The position numbers and the translations under genes are program-made. Below, one piece after another: positions 10,135 through 21,077 of a stretch of 64,000 nt of DNA (its first letter is position 1; each line of letters opens with the position of its first letter). Location: positions 65,115,651-65,179,650 of the forward strand of contig NC_092879.1 in assembly GCF_028372415.1 (NCBI RefSeq). Reading direction: 5' to 3'. A model generated the notes under the pieces. It saw nothing but the letters and a program-made list of their open reading frames with translations, did not search any database and had not been told where the DNA came from. Source of the stretch: Notamacropus eugenii. Its lineage: Eukaryota > Chordata > Mammalia > Diprotodontia > Macropodidae.

Positions 10135-10325
10135 TGAGGGAGCATAGTGTGGAGGACACAACTGTGGACTGGGGGAGTCAGGGGACCTTGGATTGAATTG
10201 AGCCTCCCCTAGTAGCTGTGTCACCCTGGGCAAGGCCTTTAACCTCTCTGTCTCCATTTCCTCCTCTGTTGAGTTTAATGGAGTGTGATGTCCCTTCCCA
10301 GCTCCAAACCTGTGATCCTGTGACT
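10135..10325 (+). repeat. MIR-related CORE-SINE in the promoter of unit B
   Basis: Orthologous in position to the SINE at 255-445, with the clearer core tagctgtgtcaccctgggc and the tail cccttcccagctcc...gatcctgtgac. The 9575-10135 flank is single-copy-like within each unit, shared with 45360-45925, and holds no gene I can support. Confidence 0.7.
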
Positions 10326-10457
10326 GGGATGCTTTTTCCATGGACATTGTGGGGTTTCCCTCCCTTGCAAAGCACACCCTTGAGTCATGTCTTTTTTTTC
10401 CTCTCTTTTCTTTCAGCAATTAGGATGAAAAACTTCCCCTGAAATTTAAAAGCCACT

Positions 10458-10463
10458 TATAAA
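10458..10463 (+). promoter_or_regulatory. TATA box of unit B
   Basis: TATAAA in cacTTATAAAGACTGC, predicting a start near 10490. The inverted CCAAT motif is at about 10727. Confidence 0.5.
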
Positions 10464-11021
10464 GACTGCAGAGAGGAATCAAGAGATAGATGCTAAGCCA
10501 TGGCCAGGCTAACAGCTTGCCCAGCAGCCGCCCTCCCCTGGGGTCCTTTGTGGTTCCCAGCAACCTTTTTGCTGTTCCAAAGGTTCCCACCCCTCCAGTT
10601 CTTTGGCACGTTCTCAGCATCCCAGAGGGGTGTGATGAGTTAGTTACTAGGTCTGAGCCCTGTGGCTCTCCCTGGAAGGATCCCCTTCCTCCCCTCCCCC
10701 ACCCTGTGTTCCCCTCTGCCTCTCCATTGGCCCTTCTCTGTCACCCCAGTCTGGCCCAGGTCTTTGGCTACCCAGTGCTGAATGCTGTCCAGACTCCCTC
10801 CTTGTTGGTTTGGCCACCTAATTGCCTGGATAGATTGCTTGCGAGATGTTCTTCTCGCTCTCCAAGGACCCAGGAGTCCCTATCACCACAGACCCACTTC
10901 CACTATGGCTCTGACTCCAGGGACCTCTGTCGAGATGCTTATGCAATCAATGGGGTGTTCCATTTGAACCCCTCCCCCCCACAATGCTCATTCCCTCTCT
11001 CTGTTGGGTTCTGTTGCTGGG

Positions 11022-11091
11022 GTGAGCTGTGGCTTTCCCTCTCTCTGTCTCCAGGCAGTTCCGTGTTGACCCAGGTCCTCCTCCCTTACAG
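11022..11091 (+). other. Possible 70-nt leader intron of unit B
   Basis: Donor GGTGAGC at 11022 and acceptor ctcccttacAG ending at 11091; the same 70-nt length as in unit A. The acceptor has changed from ctgcag to ttacag yet remains a valid site. Confidence 0.35.
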
Positions 11092-11107
11092 CTGGCAGCC
11101 ACGGGAC

Positions 11108-12163
11108 ATGGAAGAACAAAAAACCAGGGAGGCCTTGGGGCATATGGCCCAGGCCACCCAATACAAGTGCATTGGACTGTTGAGATGGAAGCCCAACTAC
11201 GGGAAGGCTGCGAGCGAGTATGAGCAGGCCGCCTTAGCCTTCCTCAGGGCCAAGAGGCTGGAGGAGGCTGCAGAAGCCTTCCTCAAGGAAGCTGAGTCCC
11301 ACGAGAGAAACAGAGCGCCCCTGTGTGCCGCAATGGCCTATGAGCAAGCTGGCCTGTACCTGAGCAAGTCCAACCACCTGGAGAATGCCGCCCAGGCCGT
11401 GAAGCAGGCTGTCTCCTGGTACCTGGAGTGTGGAGAAGCAGACACCGCAGCCTGGACCTTGAGGCGCTTCAGACAGCTGCTGGAGAGCCACATTCCGCAC
11501 CAGGTGGTGTGTCTCTACCAGCAGGCATCCCAGCTATTTGAGGGGGAGAACTGCTTCTCGCTGGCCCTGGAATTCACTGGCCGAGCCTCCAAGGTGCTAG
11601 TGAGGCACAAGCGCTACAGGGACGCTGCGTTCTCCCTCGGCCAGGAGCAACACTTGTATATGGAGGTAGAGAGCTCCTCCATGTGCCACCAGACAGCCCT
11701 GGCACAATGTCTAGCCTATCTGTGTGACCTGGATTTCCCTGCTGCCTGCAAGTGCCTGGAACAGAGCTGTATATGCTTCCCCAGTTTTCAAAGCAGCAGC
11801 GAATATGTGGCGATGGTAACTTTGCTGAATTACTATTTAGATGAGGACCAAGACAGAGTGGATGAGGTTTGCAGGTCTACTGTCTTCAAACATCTTGACA
11901 AGGAGTATGGGGAGATGACCGTGATTCTCAAGGTACCTGACCTCGAGAACCTGAGGACCAGGATTTTGCCACCTCCATCTAAATGTATGCCCAGCTCTGA
12001 CAGCCAGAAGAAAACAGCCCCAACAACAAAGAAGGTGGAGAGCGAGGAAAAGAAGTTGGAGATGGTTGAGGAGGACACTAAGGAGGGGGAGGAAAAATTG
12101 GAGGACAAGGAGGAGGAAGACGATTACGTGTTCGGTCTGTCTATGGAAAGTCCCATCTGTTAA
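11108..12163 (+). CDS. Gamma-SNAP-like protein, unit B (intact, 351 aa)
   Basis: Role as for the family: SNARE/NSF adaptor, cytosolic and membrane-recruited. The frame is complete from the ATG in ggacATGG to TAA, 351 residues, colinear with NAPG. KPNYGKAAS, AMAYEQAGLYL, FTGRASKVLVRHKRY and SLGQEQ are in the expected places, followed by a Glu/Lys-rich tail (VEEDTKEGEEKLEDKEEE) ending PIC. It differs from its closest relative B' (46897) by roughly one residue in ten. Upstream the frame stays open for 206 more codons to an ATG at 10490, but that ATG coincides with the predicted transcription start and NAPG does not extend there. I therefore start at 11108. It lies between the A-side 3-kb block and an L3-like LINE fragment. 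Confidence 0.87.
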   Translation: MEEQKTREALGHMAQATQYKCIGLLRWKPNYGKAASEYEQAALAFLRAKRLEEAAEAFLKEAESHERNRAPLCAAMAYEQAGLYLSKSNHLENAAQAVKQAVSWYLECGEADTAAWTLRRFRQLLESHIPHQVVCLYQQASQLFEGENCFSLALEFTGRASKVLVRHKRYRDAAFSLGQEQHLYMEVESSSMCHQTALAQCLAYLCDLDFPAACKCLEQSCICFPSFQSSSEYVAMVTLLNYYLDEDQDRVDEVCRSTVFKHLDKEYGEMTVILKVPDLENLRTRILPPPSKCMPSSDSQKKTAPTTKKVESEEKKLEMVEEDTKEGEEKLEDKEEEDDYVFGLSMESPIC

Positions 12164-12183
12164 CTTATCCTTCCTAGAACAAC

Positions 12184-12276
12184 GAATAAATTAAAGCTAA
12201 TGAAATAAGAAAAAAGTTCTGTTATACCTGTCTTTGGGGTGTGTGTGTGTGTGTGTGTGCGCGTGTGTGTGTGTGT
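12184..12276 (+). terminator. Polyadenylation region and (TG)n tract of unit B
   Basis: AATAAATTAAAG (12185-12196) supplies overlapping AATAAA and ATTAAA signals about 20 nt after the stop codon. About 45 nt downstream is a 38-nt TG tract (12239-12276, interrupted by GCGC) in the position of a GU-rich downstream element. Confidence 0.6.
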
Positions 12277-12794
12277 CCTCTGTCCCGACATACCTATTTT
12301 CACCCTCCTTATTTCAAACGTGCATGCAACCCCTGGGGATCCTCCCCCTTCCCAATGACCCCTCTGTTCCCTCCTCTCAGAGTAGATTCATTCCATGCAT
12401 GGTGAAATATTTTCTCTTTACTGACTGGTAATTACTGTCAGTAATGGGATCCAGTGGAAAACAATCAAATAGGTTAGTCTCAGCTTTCCCACTCTTCACC
12501 CTCTCCTTTCCCAATGATCATCACCGACATACTTCTCACATTAATAGACATTTTGACTGCTGAAACTCCTCAGGATGAGATTATAGAACACCTAAAACTT
12601 CTGAGACATTGTATATGCCTCCCCCATGGTTAACATTCTAAGACACATTGCCCAGACCTTGAAAACTGCAAATGACTTAGCCATTTCCCTGGAAAGTGGA
12701 AGTGAACTTCATTCAATCAGCTTGAGCTTGAGGCTCAGGTGTAGGATAAGGAACAGGATCAGTTGTCAACCTGGAGGGGACTTGAGCAGGTCCA

Positions 12795-12870
12795 CCCAGT
12801 GTAATCCCCTCATTTTACATCGGAGCTAGCCCTGGGCCCCAAAGAAGATAACTTACTCAGCAACCCGCTG
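12795..12870 (-). repeat. Decayed MIR-like SINE fragment, 3' flank of unit B
   Basis: Inverted MIR-core-like text (ctcattttacatcgg...gccccaaagaagataacttactcag). No gene is visible between 12277 and 13140. Confidence 0.4.
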
Positions 12871-13139
12871 GGGACAGGCCAGAGGAAACAGGCACAGGCA
12901 GGATGGGCCTTCTGGGTCTTTCAGTTCCAAACACAATGAAGAAGTGAACTCAAGTTGGTCAGGAAATGGGACCAGAGAAGAGAGAAAGACAAGTGACCAG
13001 GGAGGCATGGAACACCACTGACATGGTAATGCAAGCTTTCCCTAACCTCTCCCAGAAGGGACAGAAGTGCCTTTTACAGCAGGATTCCATAGCAGCTTTC
13101 AGATCCATCCCTGTCCTGCTTTTCTCCCTGTGCACATTT

Positions 13140-13480
13140 TCTTTTTCAAAATCATTCAACAGTATTTAAATTACCAAAAATTAATTGGAGCCAGATTGAG
13201 GAGGGTCCAACAGAACAACCACCTAAATTTCTTGACACATCTGAAATTCCCAAGGGAGTTTGGAAAGAAGGTAGAACTTGAAGCTTCACTTAGGAAACAC
13301 ATGCTAATAATCAGAAATATCCCAAAGTGGAATGAATCGTCTCAAGACAAAATGGATCCCCAGGCCGAGGAACTTGGGCAGCAAAGACCAGCTGAATTCT
13401 TGCTGGTTTCCTGCAAGGGAGGTCCTTGTCCAGGAGTTGGACTGAAATGGCCTCGGAATGCCCCTGCACCTGTCTAATTC
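13140..13480 (+). repeat. CR1/L3-type LINE 3'-end fragment
   Basis: The run ggaaagaaggtagaacttgaagc...cttgctggtttcctgcaaggg...ccaggagttggactgaaatgg follows the 3'-UTR pattern of CR1/L3 LINEs (ggattcctgcattggg...ggttggactagatgacct). It is a few hundred bp without reverse transcriptase, shared with 48940-49280 at roughly 6% divergence. The frame over 13067-13477 is incidental. Confidence 0.5.
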
Positions 13481-13649
13481 TGTTTCACTTGGAGCCCATT
13501 AGACATGCAGACTGTTTGCAAAACTGGGAGAGAAGTCATGGAACTCCCCTGGACATCTCTAGAGTGTTCCCTGCATGACACGATATGACTATATGTATAG
13601 CCCCTAAAATAAAATTGCCTCCAGGATTGTGTTGGCTCTCATGTTAATG

Positions 13650-13920
13650 TGAATCAGGGAAAAACCTTTTCTATTCCTTCCCAAAAGAACACTGAAAGTA
13701 GAACAAGTTCCCATCAATATGACCGCCTCTCCAGCAATACACAAATGCTGATTCCTTCCATGGAGGGGTGGTCCTCTTAAGCTTGCTTTGAGTATCCTGG
13801 ACCCCTCTGGCAGCTTGGTGAAGACTCAGAACACTTTCAGAAAAATATCCTTCAATGCAAAACATATATAGGCTTACAAGGGGGACTAATTATGTTGAAA
13901 TAAAGATGTATTTTCTTTTT
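13650..13920. repeat. Ancient interspersed repeat, unclassified
   Basis: Text such as ggaccCctctggcagcttggtgaagac and caatgcaaaacatatataggcttacaagg resembles old mammalian repeats related to hAT DNA transposons, but I cannot name the family. It is duplicated at 49450-49720 with about 1% difference. No gene is visible from 13480 to 13650. Confidence 0.3.
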
Positions 13921-15060
13921 CTCCAGCATATGTAATGGATGTCCTGAAATGCATCAGAATGATGCTGCCCTAGGAAAGAGTGTTGCAAGGTAAATGAGGT
14001 CATAAAGACAGATTTCCTTAGTGCTGCTTTCACGTTCACTTCCAGTCACAGATGTTATTATGGTGTGGATGTGCATGCCCCTGTAGAACGCCCACCAGAA
14101 GCATTCTTATCCATCGTCCCTTCTGCCCCCTCTCTCCACCCCTGCCAGGGTCTACCAGTCCTTTAAAGACCTATGAGTCCATGTCACTGTGCACCAGAGT
14201 ACTGATTTTCACAGCAGTGGAAATCCACCTCTGCTCTCCCTTCTACTGACCAAAAAGGAACACCACAATCATGAATTAGTTTACTGAGAGCAGCATACTA
14301 AGCCTTCAAGGTGAGTGTTTCTTGGATAGTGCTTTTTTTGTCTTTTTCTCCTTTGGATCTGTGATGTCACTGATGTGGAGAACTCTCAGGATGAAAACTT
14401 ACTCCACAGATGAACCTCACTTCACAGGACTTCGGGAGGTTCTTGGTGAGAGACTTGGCTGTTCCAGGTGGGACTTCCCAACCAGAGCTGAAGTCACTTT
14501 TCTGATTGCCAGCCTGACCCCTCTATCAACCACCCCATGTTCCTATTGTCTTTTCTTAGAGCATGTATTTGAAAGAAAACAAAATACACCATCTATGCCA
14601 AAATGACCCTTTTGCCCTCAGTTGCACTTGACTCATTTTAAGATGGTGACCTAGGAGAACAAAGCACAAAGTCGAAAACGGTGATGTTTTATTACGGGGA
14701 TGAAACTGGATCTCGAGAAAACCTGTTCTCCGTGTTGAATTATGTCACTGTTTCCCAATTTTGTCTCTCTTTTCATGATTTAATGGGGACAAGATGCATG
14801 GGCTGCTAATTTCAATGGATCTGCTGGAAACTTGTCATTCGATATACCATTCCATGGAACGTAGAATTCCATGGCAAAGAAACTCCAGGCTTGACAGCTA
14901 TGCCAAGAAAGCTGAAAGTTTAAAAGGAAGTCACTGCAAATGGCGGGATGTAATTAATATTGTCAGAAAGTGGAGTAAGATAAGTAGCAAACAAAATGTG
15001 AAGGAAACTCCCGGCAGCAGGCAAAAGGAGCGCCACTAGTGATAGAGCAGAAAGTGTTCA
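13920..15060. other. Duplicated flank with no supported gene
   Basis: About 1.1 kb shared with 49720-50870. An 81-codon frame (14794-15039) is kept in the copy (50603-50848), but three of the four base differences change the residue, so there is no sign of constraint. Nothing here matches a family I know. Confidence 0.5.
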
Positions 15061-15645
15061 GTTCCCTTCTCTAGGAGTAAGGCTAGAGATGACTTTCTAA
15101 TGCCTAAGGCAGACCTATTCCTTTGTCTGCAGGAAAATCATCCGTGGCTTCAGTCAGGAAGCAGAAGCTTCCTTCAGTCAGGTAAATCACTAAGCAGGAA
15201 GATAAAAGTTCACTTTCCATGAGACCTCTTCTGAATCTCCCGTTCCCTCAATACTCATTCCTAGATAGACCAGTGGAGTGCCCAATTTGGAGGAGGCAGA
15301 ACACTGCTGCAGAAACCCAGACTAAGTTTCCAATACATCTTTGCTGTCTTGGTCCAAAACATCATGGATTCAACTGGATTAAACGAGTGCAAGGAGCTTC
15401 TCAATTCAAATCATCTCCTATCTCTAGGTCTATACCAACTGCCCCCAGGCCCAAAAGTGCTTTCCTGTTCCTCCTTCACTTCTCAGCATTCCCGGGTTCT
15501 CTCAGGATCATTTCAAGCATCCCCTTCTATACAGGGCCTTGGCCAGTTTCCGGGCCACTAGGACCTCTCCTTCCAAAGGAACCTCCCATCTACTTTGTAT
15601 GTGTCTTGCATGTTGCTCTACGTGGACATATTGGCTTTAGCTAGC
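15060..15645. repeat. Triplicated segment T, copy 1
   Basis: Present also at 29120-29705 and 50870-51455. It carries no recognised gene. A 141-codon frame (15219-15644) is preserved in the 51028 copy and altered in the 29275 copy, and matches nothing I know. Confidence 0.6.
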
Positions 15646-15649
15646 AGAC

Positions 15650-15860
15650 ACAGTAGATAGGGAGCCAGCCCTGGGATCAAGAAGATTGGAGTTCAGGTTC
15701 TGTCTCAGATAATGCAGAGCTCTGTGACCCTAGTCAGATCATTGTTTAAAAACTGCCTCAAGTTCACCATCTGCAAACTGGAGATAATGAATGTACCTCC
15801 CAGGGTTGTGGTGAGGACCAGCTGAGGTGGTAGAATAAGCGCCTGCTCTCTTTCCCTTAC
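15650..15860 (+). repeat. MIR-type SINE at the end of segment T, copy 1
   Basis: A recognisable MIR: ccctgggatcaagaag...gagttcaggttctgtctcag, then tctgtgaccctagtcag, caccatctgcaaactgg and cctcccagggttgtggtgagg. It comes immediately before the minisatellite at 15895. Confidence 0.75.
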
Positions 15861-15894
15861 ACAACAGATAGCCAGGTGGCATGGGGGGTATGGA

Positions 15895-16180
15895 GCCTTG
15901 TTCCCATCAGTCCTTGTGTCCCCATGTATCTGTCCATGTACTCCCATCAGTCTGCGTGTCTGCCATCAGTCTCTCCATGTTTCCCCACCTGTGCTTGTGT
16001 CCTCATCTGTCCATGTCTCCCCATCTGTTTGTGTGTGCCCATATGCCTGTGTCTCTCTCTGTCCTTGTATTCCCACCTCTCTGTCTTTGTGTCCCCATTT
16101 GTCCGAGTCTCCCCATCTATGTGTGCCCATTTGTTAGTGTCCCCATCTGTCCGTGTCTCCCCATCTGTCCTTCACTAGAC
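15895..16180 (+). repeat. tgtccccatctgtctg minisatellite 1
   Basis: About 285 bp of degenerate 12-24-bp units of the form tgtgtccccatctgtcygt. It ends at ccttcactag, then enters an R unit at gacctcctgctgtgg. Several frames are open only because the unit lacks stops. Confidence 0.9.
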
Positions 16181-18015
16181 ACTTTTGAAAGACCTCCTGC
16201 TGTGGTTGTTGCTCCCTTGGTTGGTTCCTGTACTGTTCCTTGGAGGGCACTGAGGTCCGTTGCTTGTGTTCCTTTCAGCATGTCTGTGGTCCCTCTCTAG
16301 GCCGAGGGATAAGGCCAGGGTCCCTGCATTTAAAATCTCTCTGGGCCTATTTCTTTTAAGTAATTTGTTATCAGATTGAGGGTTTTTTTTTTTGCACATT
16401 CTTCTCCTCTTTCCCTGATGAGTTCATTTGGGGGATTGTGGCCTAGTTCCTGGGGTCCCTCTTGATAAAGGGGCTGTTTCCTCTTTAGTACCTGTTCAGG
16501 GATCATTTTAGTGGCTTGCTACTGGCACCTCAGTTGGGATCCTACGCTGTGAATCATTCCATAGACCTTAGATTTATTTGTGCAGACTCCTCTTCTGTGT
16601 CCTGGGTCTTGATTTCAGACCATTGTAGGTACTCTGGTCATTTCTGTGTATACACTGGAACGATCTTGGGTCAATCGACATTCTGTAGATAGATTTCTGT
16701 AGTGTCTGCTAAAACCCATCCTCAGTCCCCCACTGTGAGTGATGGATTTCTGCGTGGATACTGGCTGACTCTTCCCTTTTCTTCAGCAGGGGGGCATTTT
16801 TCAGGTATTTTGGCAGTGTTCGGGCTGCATTTTTGCTCCACTTCCCGCTTTCCCTGTAGACTGAAGGATGGCCTTGGGATCAAGTGTCATAAGTGGAGAC
16901 ATCTCTAGGATCATTGGTAAGGTCCAAGTAGCTGGCACACTGACTTCCTCTGCATGGACTCTCTTGTTGTGCTTTCTGACAGTCTTTTGCACTGAGCAGT
17001 TGATTTTGGTGATTCTGGTTGAGATCCCATTATCGGTCATGACTGAGGAAATGTTGAAGGTCCCAAGAACTTCTTTTGACAGATTTGAGGGGATCTGTTC
17101 TGTGGGCCTCTGAAGGGCCCCCTGCTGTGCGTGTGGACTAAATGTTTTGGGTTTTGCTTCAGAATCCTCAGGAGATTTTCCCAGTAACTACCATGTCCTT
17201 GGATCAATGGTTGTAGTGTTCCCTTAAAGGAGCCCTTTGGAGGACCTGCTGCTTTGTCAGCTGGCACCTCAGGTACTTCCTGTGTTCCCCTTGCTCAGCA
17301 TTTAGGGACATTGCTGCTGCTCACTTCAGCAAATCATTCCTCTGTATTCCACCTGTAGGCCCAGAGGTAGCATCAGTGTCCCTCCATCTATCACTCCGGG
17401 CTCCTTTTGTGTTAACCCATTTGTTCCCGGGTTGGGTTTGTTTTGGACCATTCTTCTCCTTGTTGCTGAGGAGCTCATTTGCGGAATTCTGGCCAAGTAC
17501 TGGGGTCCCTCTTGGACCAGGGGCTTTCTTCTCTCCAGTCAGCGCTCATGGATCACTACAGTGGTTTGCTGGTCAAACTTGGGTTGGGACCCCCTGCTGT
17601 GAATGTTGAAATCCCTCTTAGCCTTTTGGGTTGCAAATTCCTCTTCTCTTTCGCCTGAGTCTGGATTTCAGGCCATTCAGGCCCCTCTGCTGCTTCCCAT
17701 GTCTGCAGTGGAACTGTACAGGGCCTTCAGAAAGAGGAGCAGGGCAGGCTCCAGGTGAGTCTGGAACCCACCAAGGCCAATGGTGACTTTTCCATCTCCA
17801 TCCTGCCTAGCACTAGTGTCCCCAGGACACAGAACTTCCTGGAGATGGCTGTAGCTATCCATCCTGGGCAGAGATTCCCCCAGTGGCAGAATCCAGGACA
17901 TGCTTGTGAGCATCACTGAGTAGACCAGTGTCATTCACCCCTAGGGGATGTAAGAAAGCCTCTGAAGGCTGGGTTTGAGGGCAGCACGAGGAAGAAGAAA
18001 GCCAGTCTCTCCTGC
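16180..18015 (+). repeat. R-repeat cluster 3a
   Basis: R units with anchors near 16611 and 17662 (1,051 bp apart). The stretch from 16180 to about 17215 matches 51945-52975. The copy at 17662 contains the alternative ending that includes aggtgagtctggaaccc. Confidence 0.7.
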
Positions 18016-18470
18016 TTATGCCAGACTCAGCTCAGCAAATGAAGAAGGACCTGTATTACCATCATGCTAGTCATCTATGTTTCTGGTACATCCCTGTATA
18101 TTCAGGTCATGATGTAAAAGGACGCGAGGTGCCATGGCCCCAAGATTTCACAAAGCTAGTTCTGGGGGGGGAGGACACAGGAGTAGTAACCAGAGCTTTC
18201 CTTAGATTATTTATTGTGAAATTCTTCTGAGTTCGCATCCCTAGCTTTACTTCTTTAGAAACCATTCCTGATGAAATTCAGCACTCTCACTTCCAAAGAA
18301 ATGCTTAATGTGAATGAGCCGCGTGACAAACATCCAGTCTGCTAGGCATGAGAATTTGTAGCTGCACTGGCTTGGGGATGGGTCTGAATTTGGTTTTCCA
18401 ATCTTTGCCCAAGGATTGACGGGTACATATATGTCAGTAAACTGTGACATGCTCTGTGTTCACAATCTTT
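18015..18470 (+). repeat. S segment, copy 2
   Basis: Homologous to 5690-6230 but shorter, ending at a single ctttgtagagggactgag unit. Confidence 0.55.
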
Positions 18471-20100
18471 GTAGAGGGACTGAGATTTTCACTCAGAAAG
18501 TTTGGAAGGAGTAGTAAAGAACCTAGATGGGGATGAGACTTTGGGGAAGATTCCTCTCCTCTCTGCCTGGGCCTACATTTCAGCCCTTGTTGGTGCCTCT
18601 GTCCTTTCTATGTACTCTGTGCTATTGTGCTCGACATACACACTGTCTGTGAATAGATTTCTGCTATGTTTGCCCGAGTGCACCTACAGACTCCCCACTG
18701 TGAATGATTGAATCCTGGCTGGATTTGGGCTGTCCATTCCATTCCTTGATAAGGGACACACTTTTTGGCTGCTTGAGCCTCGTACTGGCTGGGCTTTTCC
18801 TCCATTGCACTTTCTAAGGTTTGCACCCTGTTGGTGGATGGATGTGAGGGAATGTGGCTAAGAGTGTATTGTATGTCCCTCTGCTGGGAAGGACTTTATC
18901 ATGTATGAGATTTTGTGGGAGATTCTCTTTCTCTTTCCCAAGGTCCCCATTTCAGGAGCTTCTGGTCCTCTTCCCGCTTTCCCTACAGCCTGATGCATCT
19001 GTCTGTGTGTCCCCATCTCTTCCACGAGTTCCCTTCTGGCAGTCTGCATAGACTTCTGGGAGTGTGCTGGAGCCCATCCTCACCCCTACCCCACTGTGAG
19101 TGATTGAATCCTGGATGTATTCTGGCCATCGATTCTCCTTTCTTTACCAGGGGCACACATATCGGGTCCTTTGGCAAGGTTCTGCCGCTTCTGTTGGCCC
19201 ATTGACCTTACCAAGGTCTGCAGACTGTTGGTGAATGGATGTGAGGGAATATGGCCATGAGTGTAATGTATGTCCCCTGCTGTGAAGCACTTTGGCGTCT
19301 TTGTGATTCTTCTGGGCTCAAGGTGTAGGCACTGACACAGTCTAAGTGTCCCTGTATCCAAAGTCTCTCTGGGCCTATTTTTTTTTCACCTATTTGGTAT
19401 TTCTTCCTGCACTTTCTTCTCCAGTTCCTGTGTTCCCTCTTGACCAAGGGGCTGTCTACTCCCCAGTGGTTTTGAAAGGATCATTTTAGAGGGTTGCTAC
19501 TAGAACCTCAGGTGGGACCCCCTCTGTGAATTACTACTTCCCTGTAAGCTTGTTGTTTTCCCGATTCCTCTTCTGTTTGCCTGTGTCAGGATTTCAGCCC
19601 ATTCTGGCCCCTCTGCTGCTTTCCATGTATATGCTGGAGCTGTCCTGGGCCAAAAGGCAGTCTGTGCGTGGATTTCTGGGGTGTCTGTTAGAGTTGATCA
19701 TCAGCCCCCCGACCAATGTGAGTGCTTGAATTCTGGTTGGATTCCCAGTGTCCATTCCATTTTCTGGATCGGGGCATGCTTAATGGGTACTTTGCCAAGG
19801 TTCTGGACGTGCTTTTCCTCTGTGGGACTTTTTATGGTCTTTGCATTGCGTGGTGGATGGATGTGAAAGAATCTTACCAAGGGTGTAATGTGGGTTGCCT
19901 TGCTGTGAAGGACTTTGGCTAGGATGGGATTTGGTGGAAGATTCCCTTTCTCTGTACCTGGGCCTCCATTTCAGTTGCTTCAGGTTCACTTCCTGCTCTC
20001 CCTCTAGACTGAAGGATTTCCTTGGGACCCAGTGTAATCAGAGGAGATGTGTCCAGGGTCACTTCTAAAGCCCAAGGAACTGGTTCAATGATTGTTTCCA
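18470..20100 (+). repeat. R-repeat cluster 3b, shortened units
   Basis: Anchors near 18574 and 19588 (about 1.0 kb apart). A remnant of the minisatellite (ctgtgtgtccccatctcttcc, about 18998) sits where full arrays lie in other copies. No gene. Confidence 0.65.
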
Positions 20101-20204
20101 TGTGGGCTTTCTTAATTAATTAGTTAATTAGGATTGCTAATCTTAATCACAAAATGATAATCAATCTGTAGCTTTTACACCTAAAAAATAAAAAATGATT
20201 CTGT

Positions 20205-20402
20205 ATCATCAGAGGGATTATAGTGTAGTGGATAAAATTCTGGACTTGGGGAGTCAGGGGACCTGGGTGTGAATTGAGCTTGCCTTAGTAGCTGTGTCAC
20301 ATGGGGCAAGTCTTCTAACTTCCATGTCTCCATTTCCTGCTCTGGTGACTTGAATGACCTGTGATGTCCCTTCCCACCTCCACACTTGTGATCCCATGAC
20401 TG
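20205..20402 (+). repeat. MIR-related CORE-SINE in the promoter of unit C
   Basis: Same element and position as in unit A. The AT-rich text before it (20110-20190) matches the 5' flank of C' (34375 onward). Confidence 0.7.
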
Positions 20403-20531
20403 TGAGGTTGTTTCCAGAGGACATCTCAGGGTTTCCCTCCCCCATAAAGCACACCCTTGAGTCATGTTTGCTTTCCTCCCTTTTCTGTCAGCAATTAGCA
20501 TTCAAAGTTTTCCTGGAGATTTAAAAGGTGT

Positions 20532-20537
20532 TATAAA
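20532..20537 (+). promoter_or_regulatory. TATA box of unit C
   Basis: TATAAA in gtgTTATAAAGACTGG. The inverted CCAAT motif is at about 20695. The promoter elements survive although the gene is broken. Confidence 0.5.
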
Positions 20538-21011
20538 GACTGGCAGAGGTGAACCCCTGGTGAAAGAGAGTAACACCTGGACAGGCTAACAGCTTGACCA
20601 GCAGCCTCCCTCCCAGTTCCTAGGTCTGAACCCTGTGGTTCTCCCTGGGACTGACCCCCGTCCCTTCCCACCACTCTGTGTTCCCCTCCACCTCTCCATT
20701 GGCCCGTTTCTGTCCAGCCTCTCCTTTTTATCTCCCCCAGTCTGGCTCAGGTCTTTGGCTACCCAGCTCTGAATGCTCTACAGACTCCCTCCTTGTTGGT
20801 TCAGCCACCTCCCTGCCCATAAGGATAGCTTGCGAGAGGCCCGTCTTGCTCTCCCTGGACCCAGGAGGCCCTCTATCTCCAGCCCCACCTCCACCGTGGC
20901 TCCGACTACGGGGACCTCTGTCAGGGTTCTTCTGGAATCGATGCAGTGTTCCATTGGCATTCCTCCCCCCCACACTCTGCTCCCCACACTCCATTGGGTT
21001 CTGTTGCTGGG

Positions 21012-21069
21012 GTGAGCTGTGGCTCTCCCTTTCCCTCTCTCCAATCCCTTCCCCCTTGACCCTGGTCAG
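21012..21069 (+). other. Possible 58-nt leader intron of unit C
   Basis: Donor GGTGAGC at 21012, acceptor cctggtCAG ending at 21069, 8 nt before the ATG; C' has the same 58-nt length. Confidence 0.3.
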
Positions 21070-21077
21070 TCCCAGAC

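Noticed and set aside
10490-11107. 206-residue N-terminal extension of unit B as part of the protein
   Set aside because: Its ATG falls at the predicted transcription start, the extension has no counterpart in NAPG, and it is out of frame or interrupted in A, A2 and B'. Kept as a finding, not as coding sequence.
14794-15039. 81-codon frame shared with 50603-50848 as a gene
   Set aside because: Of four base differences between the copies, three change residues; there is no promoter, Kozak context or family match.
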